From assembly GCA_017936885.1 (NCBI GenBank), contig JAGBEO010000030.1, positions 1 to 39,544 on the forward strand: a stretch of DNA of 39,544 nt, given 5' to 3'. Position 1 is the first letter of the stretch. Each line of letters opens with the position of its first letter. Shown here one piece after another: positions 1-8,064 of this stretch. The DNA comes from Lachnospiraceae bacterium (GTDB lineage: Bacteria > Bacillota > Clostridia > Lachnospirales > Lachnospiraceae). The notes beneath the pieces were generated by a model. It ran no database searches, was not told the origin of the DNA, and saw only the letters and a list, made by a program, of their open reading frames with translations. The position numbers and the translations under genes were made by a program.

Positions 1-72
1 AATATGCACGTGCCCATGCTTGATGCAATCCAGACAGCATCAAGGAGAGTATTTGCAAAAGCATTATTGTAA
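1..72 (+). CDS. C-terminal end of a cut-off gene (partial, unknown product)
   Basis: The first frame is open from the window edge to a TAA at 70-72 and encodes 23 residues ending in RRVFAKALL. The start lies outside the window. The fragment is too short to recognise a family. It could be the tail of a real upstream gene or a chance open stretch. About 85 bases of non-coding, A-rich sequence follow before the promoter of the next gene. Confidence 0.3.
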   Translation, partial: NMHVPMLDAIQTASRRVFAKALL

Positions 73-156
73 AAAATAAAACAAAAAAGGCATCCTGGAA
101 AAACTGATGAGTAAGTTGCCAATAAAGTGTTGACACAAACGTAACTGATATATGTC

Positions 157-185
157 TTGCAAAACGTTATTTAGTATGCTATTAT
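157..185 (+). promoter_or_regulatory. Probable sigma-A promoter of the Rpn-like gene
   Basis: TTGCAA at 157-162, a 17-base spacer and TATTAT at 180-185, with a TGC extended -10 at 177-179. Transcription would begin near 192. This rules out translation from the in-frame ATG at 152 and supports the internal start at 359, leaving a leader of about 165 bases. Confidence 0.5.
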
Positions 186-358
186 CTTATAAAAGCATAC
201 AGTTATTCTATTTTATCAGGCGTGAAGCCTTCTTAATGCCGGTATCGTTCCGAGCACGGCATATCAGAGAATCTTTAGAAGTCTATGCTTTTGTTTACCC
301 AATAATCATGAAAGCAGGAGACTTCAAAGACCTCCTGCGAAGCTACAGGAGGAAGAAG

Positions 359-1345
359 ATGGAGAAGGATTTTTACAGCAACATTTTCTTTTCCGACAAC
401 GAGCGGTATGCAGATATCATCAACGGCATCGGCTGTGACGGCATTTCGTTTGTGAAAGGAAAGGATCTGCAGGAACTTGACACCAGAGTCTATCACAGGG
501 GACGGAAAGGCATCGGACGAAGATACAGGCGTAAGAAGACACTGTATCGGGATCTGGTGCGTAAGACACCCTTTGGCATTAATTTTGCCATTGTGGGGAT
601 AGAAAATCAGGAAGAGATCGATTATGCGCTGCCGCTGCGCACCATGTGTTATGACGCGGGAACATACGAGAAGCAGGCTGCCGGAATACGCAGACAGGTC
701 AGAAGAAAGGCAAAGGGACTCTCAGCCGGAGAGTATCTGTATGGCTTTCAGAAAAGCAGCAGGCTTTTTCCGACGGTTACGTTGGTTCTTTATTACGGTG
801 ATAAGGAATGGGACGGGGCTAAAGACCTTCACGGGCTGATCGATTTCACGGATATACCGGACAGTCTCAGGGAGAAGGTCTCCAACTACCGTATCCATGT
901 GATAGAGGTGAGAAAGCTTAAAGATACGGATATATTTCAGACGGATGTAAAGCAGGTCTTTGATTTTATCCGGTTCTCGAAGGATAAAAGGAAACTGAAA
1001 GAATTGATAGAGCATGATCCGGCATATGCCTTTCTGGAGGAAGACGCCTATGATATGGTAGCCGGTTACGCGGGGGAAGAAGAGATGTTTAAAATAAAGG
1101 ACAAACACAAGAAAGGCGGGAAGGTAGATATGTGTCAGGGGTTAAGAGAGTGGATGGAAGATGAGAGGAACGAGGGCAGAGCAGAAGGCAGAGCGGACGG
1201 TAAGGCAGAAGGCAAAGCAGAAGAACGCGAAAGAATGAACCAACTGATCGTTATGCTGACGGCACAGTCGAGAGTGGAGGATTTAGTAAGAGCTGCGAAG
1301 GACGCCGATTATCAGGAGAGGCTTTTTCAGGAACTTGGAATTTGA
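359..1345 (+). CDS. Rpn family recombination-promoting nuclease / PD-(D/E)XK putative transposase
   Basis: This is a 328-residue protein of the Rpn/YhgA-like family, whose studied Escherichia coli members are DNA endonucleases that raise RecA-independent recombination. Visible family marks are DNERYADIIN near residues 13-22, then RD at 64-65, then FAIVGIENQEEIDYALPLR near 76-94. The pattern D...E-x-Q fits a PD-(D/E)XK core. The last 50 residues contain the charged EGRAEGRADGKAEGKAEE stretch usual for this family. I chose ATG 359 because AGGAGG lies at 347-352 and because the family normally begins close to the DNERYAD motif. In-frame ATGs at 152 and 236 would add unrelated residues and lack ribosome sites. 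A small membrane-anchored protein follows after 22 bases. These genes are often multicopy and mobile-looking, but no terminal repeats are visible here. Confidence 0.85.
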   Translation: MEKDFYSNIFFSDNERYADIINGIGCDGISFVKGKDLQELDTRVYHRGRKGIGRRYRRKKTLYRDLVRKTPFGINFAIVGIENQEEIDYALPLRTMCYDAGTYEKQAAGIRRQVRRKAKGLSAGEYLYGFQKSSRLFPTVTLVLYYGDKEWDGAKDLHGLIDFTDIPDSLREKVSNYRIHVIEVRKLKDTDIFQTDVKQVFDFIRFSKDKRKLKELIEHDPAYAFLEEDAYDMVAGYAGEEEMFKIKDKHKKGGKVDMCQGLREWMEDERNEGRAEGRADGKAEGKAEERERMNQLIVMLTAQSRVEDLVRAAKDADYQERLFQELGI

Positions 1346-1367
1346 GGGATGATTGGAGAAAGGCAGT

Positions 1368-1799
1368 ATGAAGCAGAAAAAATCATTCAGAATAGCATTA
1401 TGTGTTTTCTTAGGGGCAATGATACTATGTACGGGAACGATGATTCTGGTAAAGACAGCTACGTCGGATGAATTTCAATCCGGAACAGTTGAGACGATAA
1501 ATATTTCGGAAATTGGTCTTACACCTGAGTCTGAACGGCAAGAGAAATACGATCGGTATTTGGAACAAGTGCTTGCAGATGACTTGGCATCCTATTATGA
1601 TTTCTCTGAAGTCAATCTAGATCTTACCTACAATGAAAGTGAAGATATTTATACTGCTGTAGTAACAATAGTTAGAAAGGATAATCAAGAAGTCTTCGGT
1701 GATGACGAAACATCAATCAAAAATGCGATTGCCAAGGCATTGGAAAAAATTTCAACCGATGATATAACCATTTTAATAGTAAATGAAGATAGTGTTTAA
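1368..1799 (+). CDS. Small membrane-anchored or secreted protein, unknown function
   Basis: 143 residues. Residues about 8-29 form one hydrophobic segment after a KQKK start, so the protein is either exported or held by an N-terminal anchor. No convincing lipobox is present. The remainder is acidic and hydrophilic, with alternating patterns ending in DDITILIVNEDSV, and I do not recognise a family. The start is ATG 1368 with GGAGAAAGG at 1355-1363; a TTG at 1353 would add five residues. It follows the Rpn-like gene by 22 bases and ends just before a strong terminator, so the two are probably co-transcribed. Nothing in the sequence shows a shared function. Confidence 0.65.
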   Translation: MKQKKSFRIALCVFLGAMILCTGTMILVKTATSDEFQSGTVETINISEIGLTPESERQEKYDRYLEQVLADDLASYYDFSEVNLDLTYNESEDIYTAVVTIVRKDNQEVFGDDETSIKNAIAKALEKISTDDITILIVNEDSV

Positions 1800-1816
1800 A
1801 GACTAGCATCCAAACA

Positions 1817-1860
1817 GGGGCGGTTGCATGAAAACTCCAATCATGCAGCCGCCCCTTTAT
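1817..1860 (+). terminator. Strong intrinsic terminator between convergent genes
   Basis: GGGGCGGTTGCATGA at 1817-1831 pairs with TCATGCAGCCGCCCC at 1841-1855 (15 pairs, one G-T) around a nine-base loop, followed by TTTATT. It ends the Rpn-like transcript. The T-tract is only on the + side, so it is a poorer terminator for the opposing gene. Confidence 0.8.
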
Positions 1861-1905
1861 TATGTAACAAAATTAAAATCCATACAATAATCTGAAACAA
1901 TAAAT

Positions 1906-2841
1906 TTATTTAGCTTCCGGATAATACTTATCATAATTCACAATCTCATCAATCAGCTTCGGCAACTGCTCATCCATCACCTCATCCGCAAACTGGCACG
2001 TACCTACAGCCTTATGTCCGCCGCCGCCGTATTTCAGCATCAGGCTACCCACATTGACATGAGAGGTTCTGTTTAAGATGCTGTATCCCACAGCAGCAGA
2101 ACAGCCCTTGCCGCCCTTGCCGTTTACGATCCAGACAGAGATATTCTGCTCCGGATACATACTATAGATCAGGAAGCGGTTGCCGGAGTAGATCGGATCG
2201 ACGCCGCGCAGATCGGAGATGATCACATCCTTCTCCACACGGGTATGAGCCTTCACCATCTCGCGGAATTTCTGATCCTGCTCCTTATAGATCGCAATAC
2301 GCTCCTGTACGTCAGGCAGGGCTAAAATTTCCTCGGTATTCATAGTGCGGCAGCACTCCATCAGCTTCTCCATCAACTGATAATTGGAGATCGTAAAGTT
2401 ACGCCATCTGCCAAGACCGGTTCTGGGGTCCATTAGGAAACCCACCAAAATCCAGCCTTCCGGATTCTGAATCTCGTCAATGGTAAGATTGCCGGAATCT
2501 ACCTTGTCTACGGCAACCATCATATCATCAAAATGAGAAAAACGTTCTTTGCCGCCGTAATATTCATAAATAATACGTGCGCAGGAAGGCGTGATACGGC
2601 TCTCTCCTTTATATTTTCCGGCGAGCTGGTTGCGCTCGTGCTCGCTGGAGTGATGGTCAAACCAAAGCCCACAGCCTTCCACGAAAGGAACATTTGCCAA
2701 CACATCATTTTCCGTAATCTCTACCAGTCCATCCTGCAAATCCTTGGGATGGGCGAATTTCCAACTGTCAATCAGCCCTATTTCTTTTAACAGGGCGCCG
2801 CAGGCAAGACCGTCGAAGTCGGAACGGGTTACTAATCTCAT
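1906..2841 (-). CDS. DHH/DHHA1 phosphoesterase, exopolyphosphatase-related protein
   Basis: 311 residues, the only complete gene on the minus strand. The DHH domain shows DFDGLACG at residues 8-15 and WFDHH at 60-64, which supply the metal-binding aspartates and histidines. The DHHA1 domain ends with GGGGHKAVGT from residue 272, the usual substrate-binding glycine/histidine motif. Relatives include exopolyphosphatases, nanoRNases (NrnA) and c-di-AMP phosphodiesterases (GdpP, DhhP). No membrane or PAS segments are seen, so it is a soluble stand-alone enzyme. The substrate cannot be told from sequence. It is transcribed away from ktrB from its own promoter at 2929-2957. AAAGGAG precedes ATG 2841 by about nine bases. 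If it acted on c-di-AMP, its position beside a Ktr system would be of interest, but that is speculation. Confidence 0.85.
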   Translation of the reverse strand: MRLVTRSDFDGLACGALLKEIGLIDSWKFAHPKDLQDGLVEITENDVLANVPFVEGCGLWFDHHSSEHERNQLAGKYKGESRITPSCARIIYEYYGGKERFSHFDDMMVAVDKVDSGNLTIDEIQNPEGWILVGFLMDPRTGLGRWRNFTISNYQLMEKLMECCRTMNTEEILALPDVQERIAIYKEQDQKFREMVKAHTRVEKDVIISDLRGVDPIYSGNRFLIYSMYPEQNISVWIVNGKGGKGCSAAVGYSILNRTSHVNVGSLMLKYGGGGHKAVGTCQFADEVMDEQLPKLIDEIVNYDKYYPEAK

Positions 2842-2928
2842 CTTTCCATTCTCCTTTGTTCATATAGTATTTTGTATCGTAGCCTTTTATATGCTTAAGC
2901 AGACACAGGATCATATTCTAATATAAAA

Positions 2929-2957
2929 ATTATAGCCAATATAAACAGCTTTTTCAA
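2929..2957 (-). promoter_or_regulatory. Sigma-A promoter of the DHH phosphoesterase
   Basis: Read on the minus strand: TTGAAA (2957-2952), exactly 17 bases, then TATAAT (2934-2929). This is a near-consensus promoter with a leader of about 80 bases before ATG 2841. Confidence 0.75.
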
Positions 2958-3010
2958 GGGAAAAAAGCGAAACTTCGTGTGCTGCCGGTCACGGTGCGGA
3001 GGATGATGCA

Positions 3011-3032
3011 GACAGGCAGGGAAATGCCTGTC
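3011..3032 (+). promoter_or_regulatory. Perfect 8-bp hairpin in the DHH-ktrB intergenic region
   Basis: GACAGGCA at 3011-3018 and TGCCTGTC at 3025-3032 are exact inverted repeats around GGGAAA. No T-tract follows, so it is not an intrinsic terminator. It lies upstream of the proposed ktrB promoter, so an operator role is more likely than an RNA role. The 364-base gap from 2842 to 3205 otherwise holds two promoters facing away from each other and the palindrome at 3117-3131. Confidence 0.4.
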
Positions 3033-3070
3033 AAAAGGATCGCGGGAAAGACGGCGCAGGGGGATTTAGA

Positions 3071-3099
3071 TTGCGGTCAGATATCATGTGTGGTATCAT
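3071..3099 (+). promoter_or_regulatory. Probable ktrB promoter
   Basis: TTGCGG at 3071-3076, 17 bases, TATCAT at 3094-3099, with a TGG extended -10 element just before it. Transcription would start near 3106 and produce a leader of about 100 bases. Confidence 0.45.
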
Positions 3100-3116
3100 A
3101 AATAGGTCAAAAATCA

Positions 3117-3131
3117 CCCTGATGATCAGGG
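3117..3131 (+). promoter_or_regulatory. 15-bp palindrome in the ktrB leader
   Basis: CCCTGAT and ATCAGGG flank a single G at 3124. As DNA it is a possible operator just downstream of the ktrB start site. As RNA the one-base loop would have to open into a shorter stem. A second TTGACA hexamer lies downstream at 3143-3148, without a good -10 partner. Confidence 0.35.
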
Positions 3132-3205
3132 GAAAAGTAAGTTTGACAGCATGTTGCATCATAATTAGGCAATGCTAAAAGAATAATAACGGCAAAGGAT
3201 TTGAT

Positions 3206-4555
3206 ATGAAAGCAGTGTATAGAAAAAAGAGGCTTTCCTCGTCACAGATCATTATGCTCAGCTTTATGGGAGTGATTCTTCTGGGAAGCATCCTGTTAAT
3301 GCTTCCGTGGTCAACACAGCAAGCGGGCGGAGCTTCTTTTCTTGATGCCCTGTTTACGGCTACTTCGGCGACTTGCGTGACCGGGCTTGTGACCCATGAT
3401 ACGGCAACTTACTGGTCTGTGTTTGGCAAGGCGGTTATTTTGTGCCTGATCCAGATTGGAGGATTGGGGGTTATTACGATAGCAATATTGATCACAAGAC
3501 TTTCGGGGCGCAAGATCAATTTGATGCAGCGAAGTACCATGCAGGAGGCTATCGCGGCGCCGCAGATGGGCGGTATCGTGAGACTGACCAATTATATCTT
3601 TAAAACGGTACTTTTGATAGAGGCGTTAGGAGCCGTGGCGCTGATGCCCGGCATGATACCGCAGTTTGGTGTGGCGAAAGGTATCTGGTATTCTGTTTTC
3701 CATTCCGTCTCCGCATTCTGCAATGCGGGATTTGATCTGATGGGAATTAGGAAACAGTATTCCTCCCTGACGGCGTTTTCGGCAGACCCCTGTATTAATC
3801 TGGTTATTATGCTCCTGATTATCGTGGGCGGTATCGGTTTCCTGACATGGGATGATATGAAGAGAAATAAGTGGCATTTGCGCAGATACCGGATGCAGAG
3901 CAAGGTGATTCTTGTGGTAACGGCTATTTTGCTTGTATTACCGGCCATCTATTTCTATTGCTGTGAGTTTGGCAGACCCGAATGGGAGAGCATGACATTA
4001 CAGGAGAGAGTTTTTAGTGCAATGTTTCAGTCTGTCACGGCGCGGACGGCCGGATTTAACACGGTGGATTTGACACAGCTTACGGAGTCGGGACAGATGA
4101 TTATGATTCTGCTGATGCTGATCGGCGGTTCGCCGGGCTCCACTGCGGGAGGAATGAAGACCACCACCCTTGCGGTGCTTATTGCAACTGCCATAGCCGT
4201 ATTTAAGCGCAGACCCAATGCCCATATATTCGGCAGGAGGATTCCGAATGATACGGCGCACTATGCGGCCACGGTTCTGATGATGTATCTTACCCTGTTT
4301 CTGGCGGGCGGAATTTTCATCGGATATGTGGAAGGAATACCGATGATTTCTGCATTGTTTGAGGCGGCTTCCGCTATCGGTACGGTTGGGTTATCCTTAA
4401 GTGGCACGCCTACCTTTGGTACGGCTTCCAAGCTTGTGCTGATTGTGCTTATGTTTATGGGGCGTGTGGGCGGCATGACCATCGTGTATGCGGCGCTTTC
4501 CAGAAAGAAGCCTTATGTGTCGGAGCTGCCGCAGGAGAAGATTATGGTTGGTTAA
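3206..4555 (+). CDS. ktrB: TrkH/KtrB family potassium uptake channel subunit
   Basis: 449 residues, the size of KtrB rather than the larger TrkH. It is the membrane pore for K+ (with Na+ help in known Ktr systems). Four pore-loop repeats can be read in order: CVTGLV (about residue 56), FCNAGFD (about 170), RTAGFNT (about 280) and IGTVGLS (about 390). Each carries the single conserved filter glycine of this superfamily and sits between hydrophobic membrane helices. ATG 3206 has AAAGGAT about six bases upstream. The cytoplasmic partner ktrA follows after 82 bases with its own GGAGG, so the two form an operon. In Bacillus subtilis ktrAB is controlled by a c-di-AMP riboswitch; I could not recognise that motif here. 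The regulatory input is therefore open. Confidence 0.92.
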   Translation: MKAVYRKKRLSSSQIIMLSFMGVILLGSILLMLPWSTQQAGGASFLDALFTATSATCVTGLVTHDTATYWSVFGKAVILCLIQIGGLGVITIAILITRLSGRKINLMQRSTMQEAIAAPQMGGIVRLTNYIFKTVLLIEALGAVALMPGMIPQFGVAKGIWYSVFHSVSAFCNAGFDLMGIRKQYSSLTAFSADPCINLVIMLLIIVGGIGFLTWDDMKRNKWHLRRYRMQSKVILVVTAILLVLPAIYFYCCEFGRPEWESMTLQERVFSAMFQSVTARTAGFNTVDLTQLTESGQMIMILLMLIGGSPGSTAGGMKTTTLAVLIATAIAVFKRRPNAHIFGRRIPNDTAHYAATVLMMYLTLFLAGGIFIGYVEGIPMISALFEAASAIGTVGLSLSGTPTFGTASKLVLIVLMFMGRVGGMTIVYAALSRKKPYVSELPQEKIMVG

Positions 4556-4637
4556 ACGCACGTTGTTATAAGAATAGAAGCACAGCCCGAATGCTTTCCG
4601 ATATTGGGGGCAAATCGTTACGGAATGGAGGATTCGT

Positions 4638-5285
4638 ATGAAATCTGTACTATTAATCGGCTTAGGACGTTTTGGCAGGCACATCGCCGAGAAATTATAT
4701 GAACTGCATCATCAGGTTATGGCAGTAGATAAGAAGGAAGAACGTGTGGACGCGGTGCTGCCCTTCGTTACCAACGCGCAGATCGGGGACAGTACCAATG
4801 AGGATTTCTTAATGTCTTTAGGTATCCGCAATTTTGATCTCTGTATCGTGGCGATCGGGGATGATTTTCAAAGTTCCCTGGAAACCACATCTTTGTTAAA
4901 AGAGCTGGGAGCCAGGCTGGTAGTCTCCAGAGCGGCAGGGGATGTGCAGGCAAAATTCCTGTTAAGAAACGGAGCGGATGAGATCGTGTATCCGGAGAGA
5001 CAGTTGGCTAACTGGACAGCGATACGCTACAGTTCAGACCATATCTTTGACTATATCGAATTGGATGAGGAACACTCCATCTTTGAGATTCAGGTGCCGG
5101 AGGATTGGGTCGGCAAGACAGTGGGGGAACTGGATATCCGTAAGAAATACAATCTCAACATCATGGCGTTAAAACAGGCGGGGCGCCTGGATTTATCCAT
5201 CACACCGGATACCCGCATGGTACAGGATCAGACGATGCTGGTGCTTGGGACGAACAAAGAAGTGCAGAAGGTTTTTCATATATAG
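4638..5285 (+). CDS. ktrA: TrkA/KtrA family regulatory subunit of potassium uptake
   Basis: 215 residues, the usual KtrA length. The RCK_N Rossmann domain begins with GLGRFG (glycines 8, 10 and 13) and has the acidic residue D31 after the second strand, as in NAD(H)/ATP-binding RCK proteins. The RCK_C (TrkA_C) domain follows from about residue 135 (IFEIQVPEDWVGKTVGEL). Known KtrA proteins form octameric rings that gate KtrB, respond to ATP/ADP and, in some species, bind c-di-AMP through RCK_C. GGAGG precedes ATG 4638. It ends 61 bases before the sugar-sensor gene; a small hairpin (CCGTGATT at 5307-5314 with AATCATGG at 5324-5331) lies in that gap, and I see no terminator. Confidence 0.92.
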   Translation: MKSVLLIGLGRFGRHIAEKLYELHHQVMAVDKKEERVDAVLPFVTNAQIGDSTNEDFLMSLGIRNFDLCIVAIGDDFQSSLETTSLLKELGARLVVSRAAGDVQAKFLLRNGADEIVYPERQLANWTAIRYSSDHIFDYIELDEEHSIFEIQVPEDWVGKTVGELDIRKKYNLNIMALKQAGRLDLSITPDTRMVQDQTMLVLGTNKEVQKVFHI

Positions 5286-5346
5286 AACGTCAAGGATTGG
5301 AAGCAGCCGTGATTCGGAATGGCAATCATGGTAAACGACACGGAAA

Positions 5347-6525
5347 ATGACAGGTAAGACAGCATTGAAGAAAAAAGAGACGAAGCAAAAGAGAAAATGG
5401 AATAGAAATCCGTATATGTGGACAATGATTCTGACCACAGTCTGTATCGTTATGACGATGGTGATGGCAGTTTATGTCATTTGGTTCTATCAGAGCGGAC
5501 TTGTGGAGGAAACAGAGAAGGAGTCCTACGATAAGTACTACATCATGATTACCGAGGACAGCAAATCTTCTATTTGGAAGTCCATTTATCAGGGCGCCTG
5601 CGAGCGGGCTCTGGAAGAGAACGCTTACGTGGACTGGCTGGGAGATACTCTGTTTGAGGAATACAGTGTGGAAGAATTAATGCAGATTGCAACGGCGTCC
5701 GCAGTGGATGGGATCATTGTGACGGCAAATGAGAACGATGAATTGACTGGATTGATCAATGAAGCGGCGGCAGAAGGGATTCCCGTAGTTACATTGTATG
5801 GAGATAATACGAAGAGCGCCAGATGCAGCTTCGTCGGTGTAGGCAGTTATAACATGGGACGTGAGTACGGCAAACAGGCGCTTAAGATCATCAATGAGAG
5901 AAGGGAAGAAGAGACGGCAGAAGGTGCCATTGGGCTTATCGTGGAGAAAGACGGTATGGTACAGGCAGCCGTAGAAGAAGACGGAATATTGGGGAGTAAG
6001 AACCGTCCGGTTAAAGTGGCGGTGCTTGTCAATGCTTATGCCCAGGATTTGGATCAGAACATACTCTGTTCCGGTATTCAGGAGACGATCGAGCAGGAAC
6101 GTAGTGAAGATATAGAGATAGAACTGTCCCTGATTTCTGTGGATGATACCAATGCTTTTTCCGTGGAAGAGTCTATCCGTGATATTTTCATGGAGCAGGA
6201 CGTGCCGGATATTATGATCTGCCTGAATGAATTGACCACAACCTGTGTTTATCAGGCCGTGGTAGATTACAATAAGGTAGGAGAAGTCAGTATTCTGGGA
6301 TATTATGATTCTGACACCATCATCCATGCGATTGACAGGAATGTTATCTATGCTACGGTGGCGATTGACACGAAGCAGATGGGAGGTTTCTGTATCGATG
6401 CGCTGCAGGAATATCATGAGTTGGGGTATACCAGTCAGTATTTTACCGCGGACATCAGACTGATTTGCAAGGACAATGTGGCAGAATACCTGAAGAGAGG
6501 AGAAAATGCCGATGAAATTCCGTAA
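5347..6525 (+). CDS. Membrane-anchored periplasmic-binding-protein-like sugar sensor (XylFII-type)
   Basis: 392 residues. A positively charged start (KKKETKQKRK) is followed by one transmembrane segment at about 24-47. A type 1 periplasmic-binding fold of the RbsB/Peripla_BP_4 kind then fills the rest, with DGIIVTANEND near 118 and the return strand ILGYYDSD near 318. There is no lipobox and no signal-peptidase site, so the binding domain stays anchored outside the membrane. It overlaps the kinase gene by 20 bases, so translation is coupled. In Clostridium beijerinckii an anchored binding protein (XylFII) presents D-xylose to a LytS kinase; gene order and architecture match that arrangement. 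The ligand here is unknown. The ribosome site (GGAAA) is weak, and read-through from ktrA is possible. Confidence 0.8.
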   Translation: MTGKTALKKKETKQKRKWNRNPYMWTMILTTVCIVMTMVMAVYVIWFYQSGLVEETEKESYDKYYIMITEDSKSSIWKSIYQGACERALEENAYVDWLGDTLFEEYSVEELMQIATASAVDGIIVTANENDELTGLINEAAAEGIPVVTLYGDNTKSARCSFVGVGSYNMGREYGKQALKIINERREEETAEGAIGLIVEKDGMVQAAVEEDGILGSKNRPVKVAVLVNAYAQDLDQNILCSGIQETIEQERSEDIEIELSLISVDDTNAFSVEESIRDIFMEQDVPDIMICLNELTTTCVYQAVVDYNKVGEVSILGYYDSDTIIHAIDRNVIYATVAIDTKQMGGFCIDALQEYHELGYTSQYFTADIRLICKDNVAEYLKRGENADEIP

Positions 6526-8005
6526 ACTGAGCAGTATCTCCCTACAGGTCAAAATCAGCAGCATCTATATTTTCACCAATCTGTTAGTCATGATCGTGAA
6601 TGTCATATTACTGCTTGGTATCAACAATATTTCCAACAGGCTGGACATGGTATATCAGGACAATCTTCATCTGAATGAATTGTCGGACTCCCTCACGGTG
6701 GTGCAGGATAACATGACGGATTATCTCAGTTCCAAGACCAGTGATTCACTGGAGGATTATTACCGGAGTGAACAGGATTACCGCATGATGCTGGAGGATT
6801 TGAATGAAGAAATTACGGGAATCTCTTTTGACCGGATGGAGCGTAATATTAAGTACATGTCCGAGGATTATCTGGAAGAGGTGAGCCAGACCATTGAAGC
6901 CAAGCGCGGACGGAATGTGGAGAAGTACAGGATACATTATGAAAAGGCAACTCAGATGTACGAATATATCAATACCTACATTTCAAGCCTGAACATGGAG
7001 AAATTCAGAAATAATTCCGAGCAGTACAGTGCACTTTTGCAGAGATTCCGGTTGTTTGAAGTTACATCGCTGATTTCCATGGTGTTAGTTATGACAAGTA
7101 ACGTGTGCATCATTATCAGCTTTGTAGGCACCAGCATCCGGCCCCTTAAGAAACTGGCAGGCTCCGCAGATGAAGTGGCGAAGGGCAATTTTGATATTGA
7201 GCTTTTGCCGGTGGAATCGGAGGATGAAGTGGGGGTTGTTACGGGGGCTTTCAATCAGATGGTGGTCAGTATCGGCAAGTATATCGAGCGGCTCAGGGAG
7301 AGCATGGAGGCAGAACGCGCCTTGAAAGAGCGGGAACTTATGATGGAAGCGCATTTAAAGGATGCAAGACTTAAGTATCTGCAGGCTCAGATCAATCCCC
7401 ACTTTCTGTTTAATACATTGAATGCCGGTGCACAGCTTGCCATGATGGAAGGTGCAGACAGAACCTATGATTATGTACAGAAGGTGGCACAGTTTTACCG
7501 ATATAACATGAAGAAAAGTGAGGAGACCGTTACCATTGAGGATGAGATCGAGATGGTGGATTATTATGTGTACATCCTGAACGTGAGATTTGCCGGAGAT
7601 ATCCATTATGAGAAGAAGATCGATCCGTCCCTGCTTTCCGTGGAGATGCCGGGTATGATCCTGCAGCCTATCGTGGAGAATTGTGTGAATCATGGTATCC
7701 GTGAGATGGGAAGCGAAGGGAAGATCTGTCTTTCCGTCTACCGGGTGGAACATTCGGTGTGTATCAGCGTGAAGGACAACGGAATCGGTATGAGCCGTGA
7801 GACGATAGATAAAGTGATGAGCGGAACCTACAGAGAGGAAGGTATGGCAGCAGGGTCCAACGGAATCGGTATGGATAATGTGATATCGCGTATGAAGCTT
7901 TTTACCAAGAATGAAGATGTCATGGCGATCTCCAGCGAAGGAGAGGGAATGGGAACAGAGGTGTTCTTATATCTGAACGACAGACAGGAAACCAGACAGG
8001 AGTAG
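6506..8005 (+). CDS. YesM/LytS-type sensor histidine kinase
   Basis: 499 residues. Transmembrane segments lie at about 15-38 and 186-207 and enclose a helical extracellular part of roughly 145 residues that shows no Cache pattern. HAMP follows (about 208-260, with IRPLKKL and DEVGVV). The His_kinase domain has QINPHFLFN with H299 as the probable phosphorylated histidine. The ATPase domain has VENCVNHGI (N box) and DNGIGMS and GNGIGMDNV-like glycine loops. The absence of an obvious ligand fold outside the cell fits a kinase that reads a partner protein, here the anchored binding protein encoded just upstream. GAGAGGAG lies at 6495-6502 before ATG 6506. The response regulator gene follows 59 bases downstream. 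Confidence 0.9.
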   Translation: MPMKFRKLSSISLQVKISSIYIFTNLLVMIVNVILLLGINNISNRLDMVYQDNLHLNELSDSLTVVQDNMTDYLSSKTSDSLEDYYRSEQDYRMMLEDLNEEITGISFDRMERNIKYMSEDYLEEVSQTIEAKRGRNVEKYRIHYEKATQMYEYINTYISSLNMEKFRNNSEQYSALLQRFRLFEVTSLISMVLVMTSNVCIIISFVGTSIRPLKKLAGSADEVAKGNFDIELLPVESEDEVGVVTGAFNQMVVSIGKYIERLRESMEAERALKERELMMEAHLKDARLKYLQAQINPHFLFNTLNAGAQLAMMEGADRTYDYVQKVAQFYRYNMKKSEETVTIEDEIEMVDYYVYILNVRFAGDIHYEKKIDPSLLSVEMPGMILQPIVENCVNHGIREMGSEGKICLSVYRVEHSVCISVKDNGIGMSRETIDKVMSGTYREEGMAAGSNGIGMDNVISRMKLFTKNEDVMAISSEGEGMGTEVFLYLNDRQETRQE

Positions 8006-8064
8006 TTTAAAAGAAGCTTCCAACCTGCTGATCAATGTATGGGAAAAGAGGAACAGAGTAGAAA

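Noticed and set aside
1-1860. Intact mobile element around the Rpn-like gene
   Set aside because: No terminal inverted repeats or target duplications could be seen on either side of 157-1860.
3104-3118. AGGTCAAAAATCACC as a CtsR site
   Set aside because: Only one GGTCAAA half is present; CtsR needs a tandem heptad repeat.
5677-6564. Minus-strand open frame of 295 codons opposite the sensor gene
   Set aside because: Same reasons: antisense shadow of a well-supported gene, no motif.
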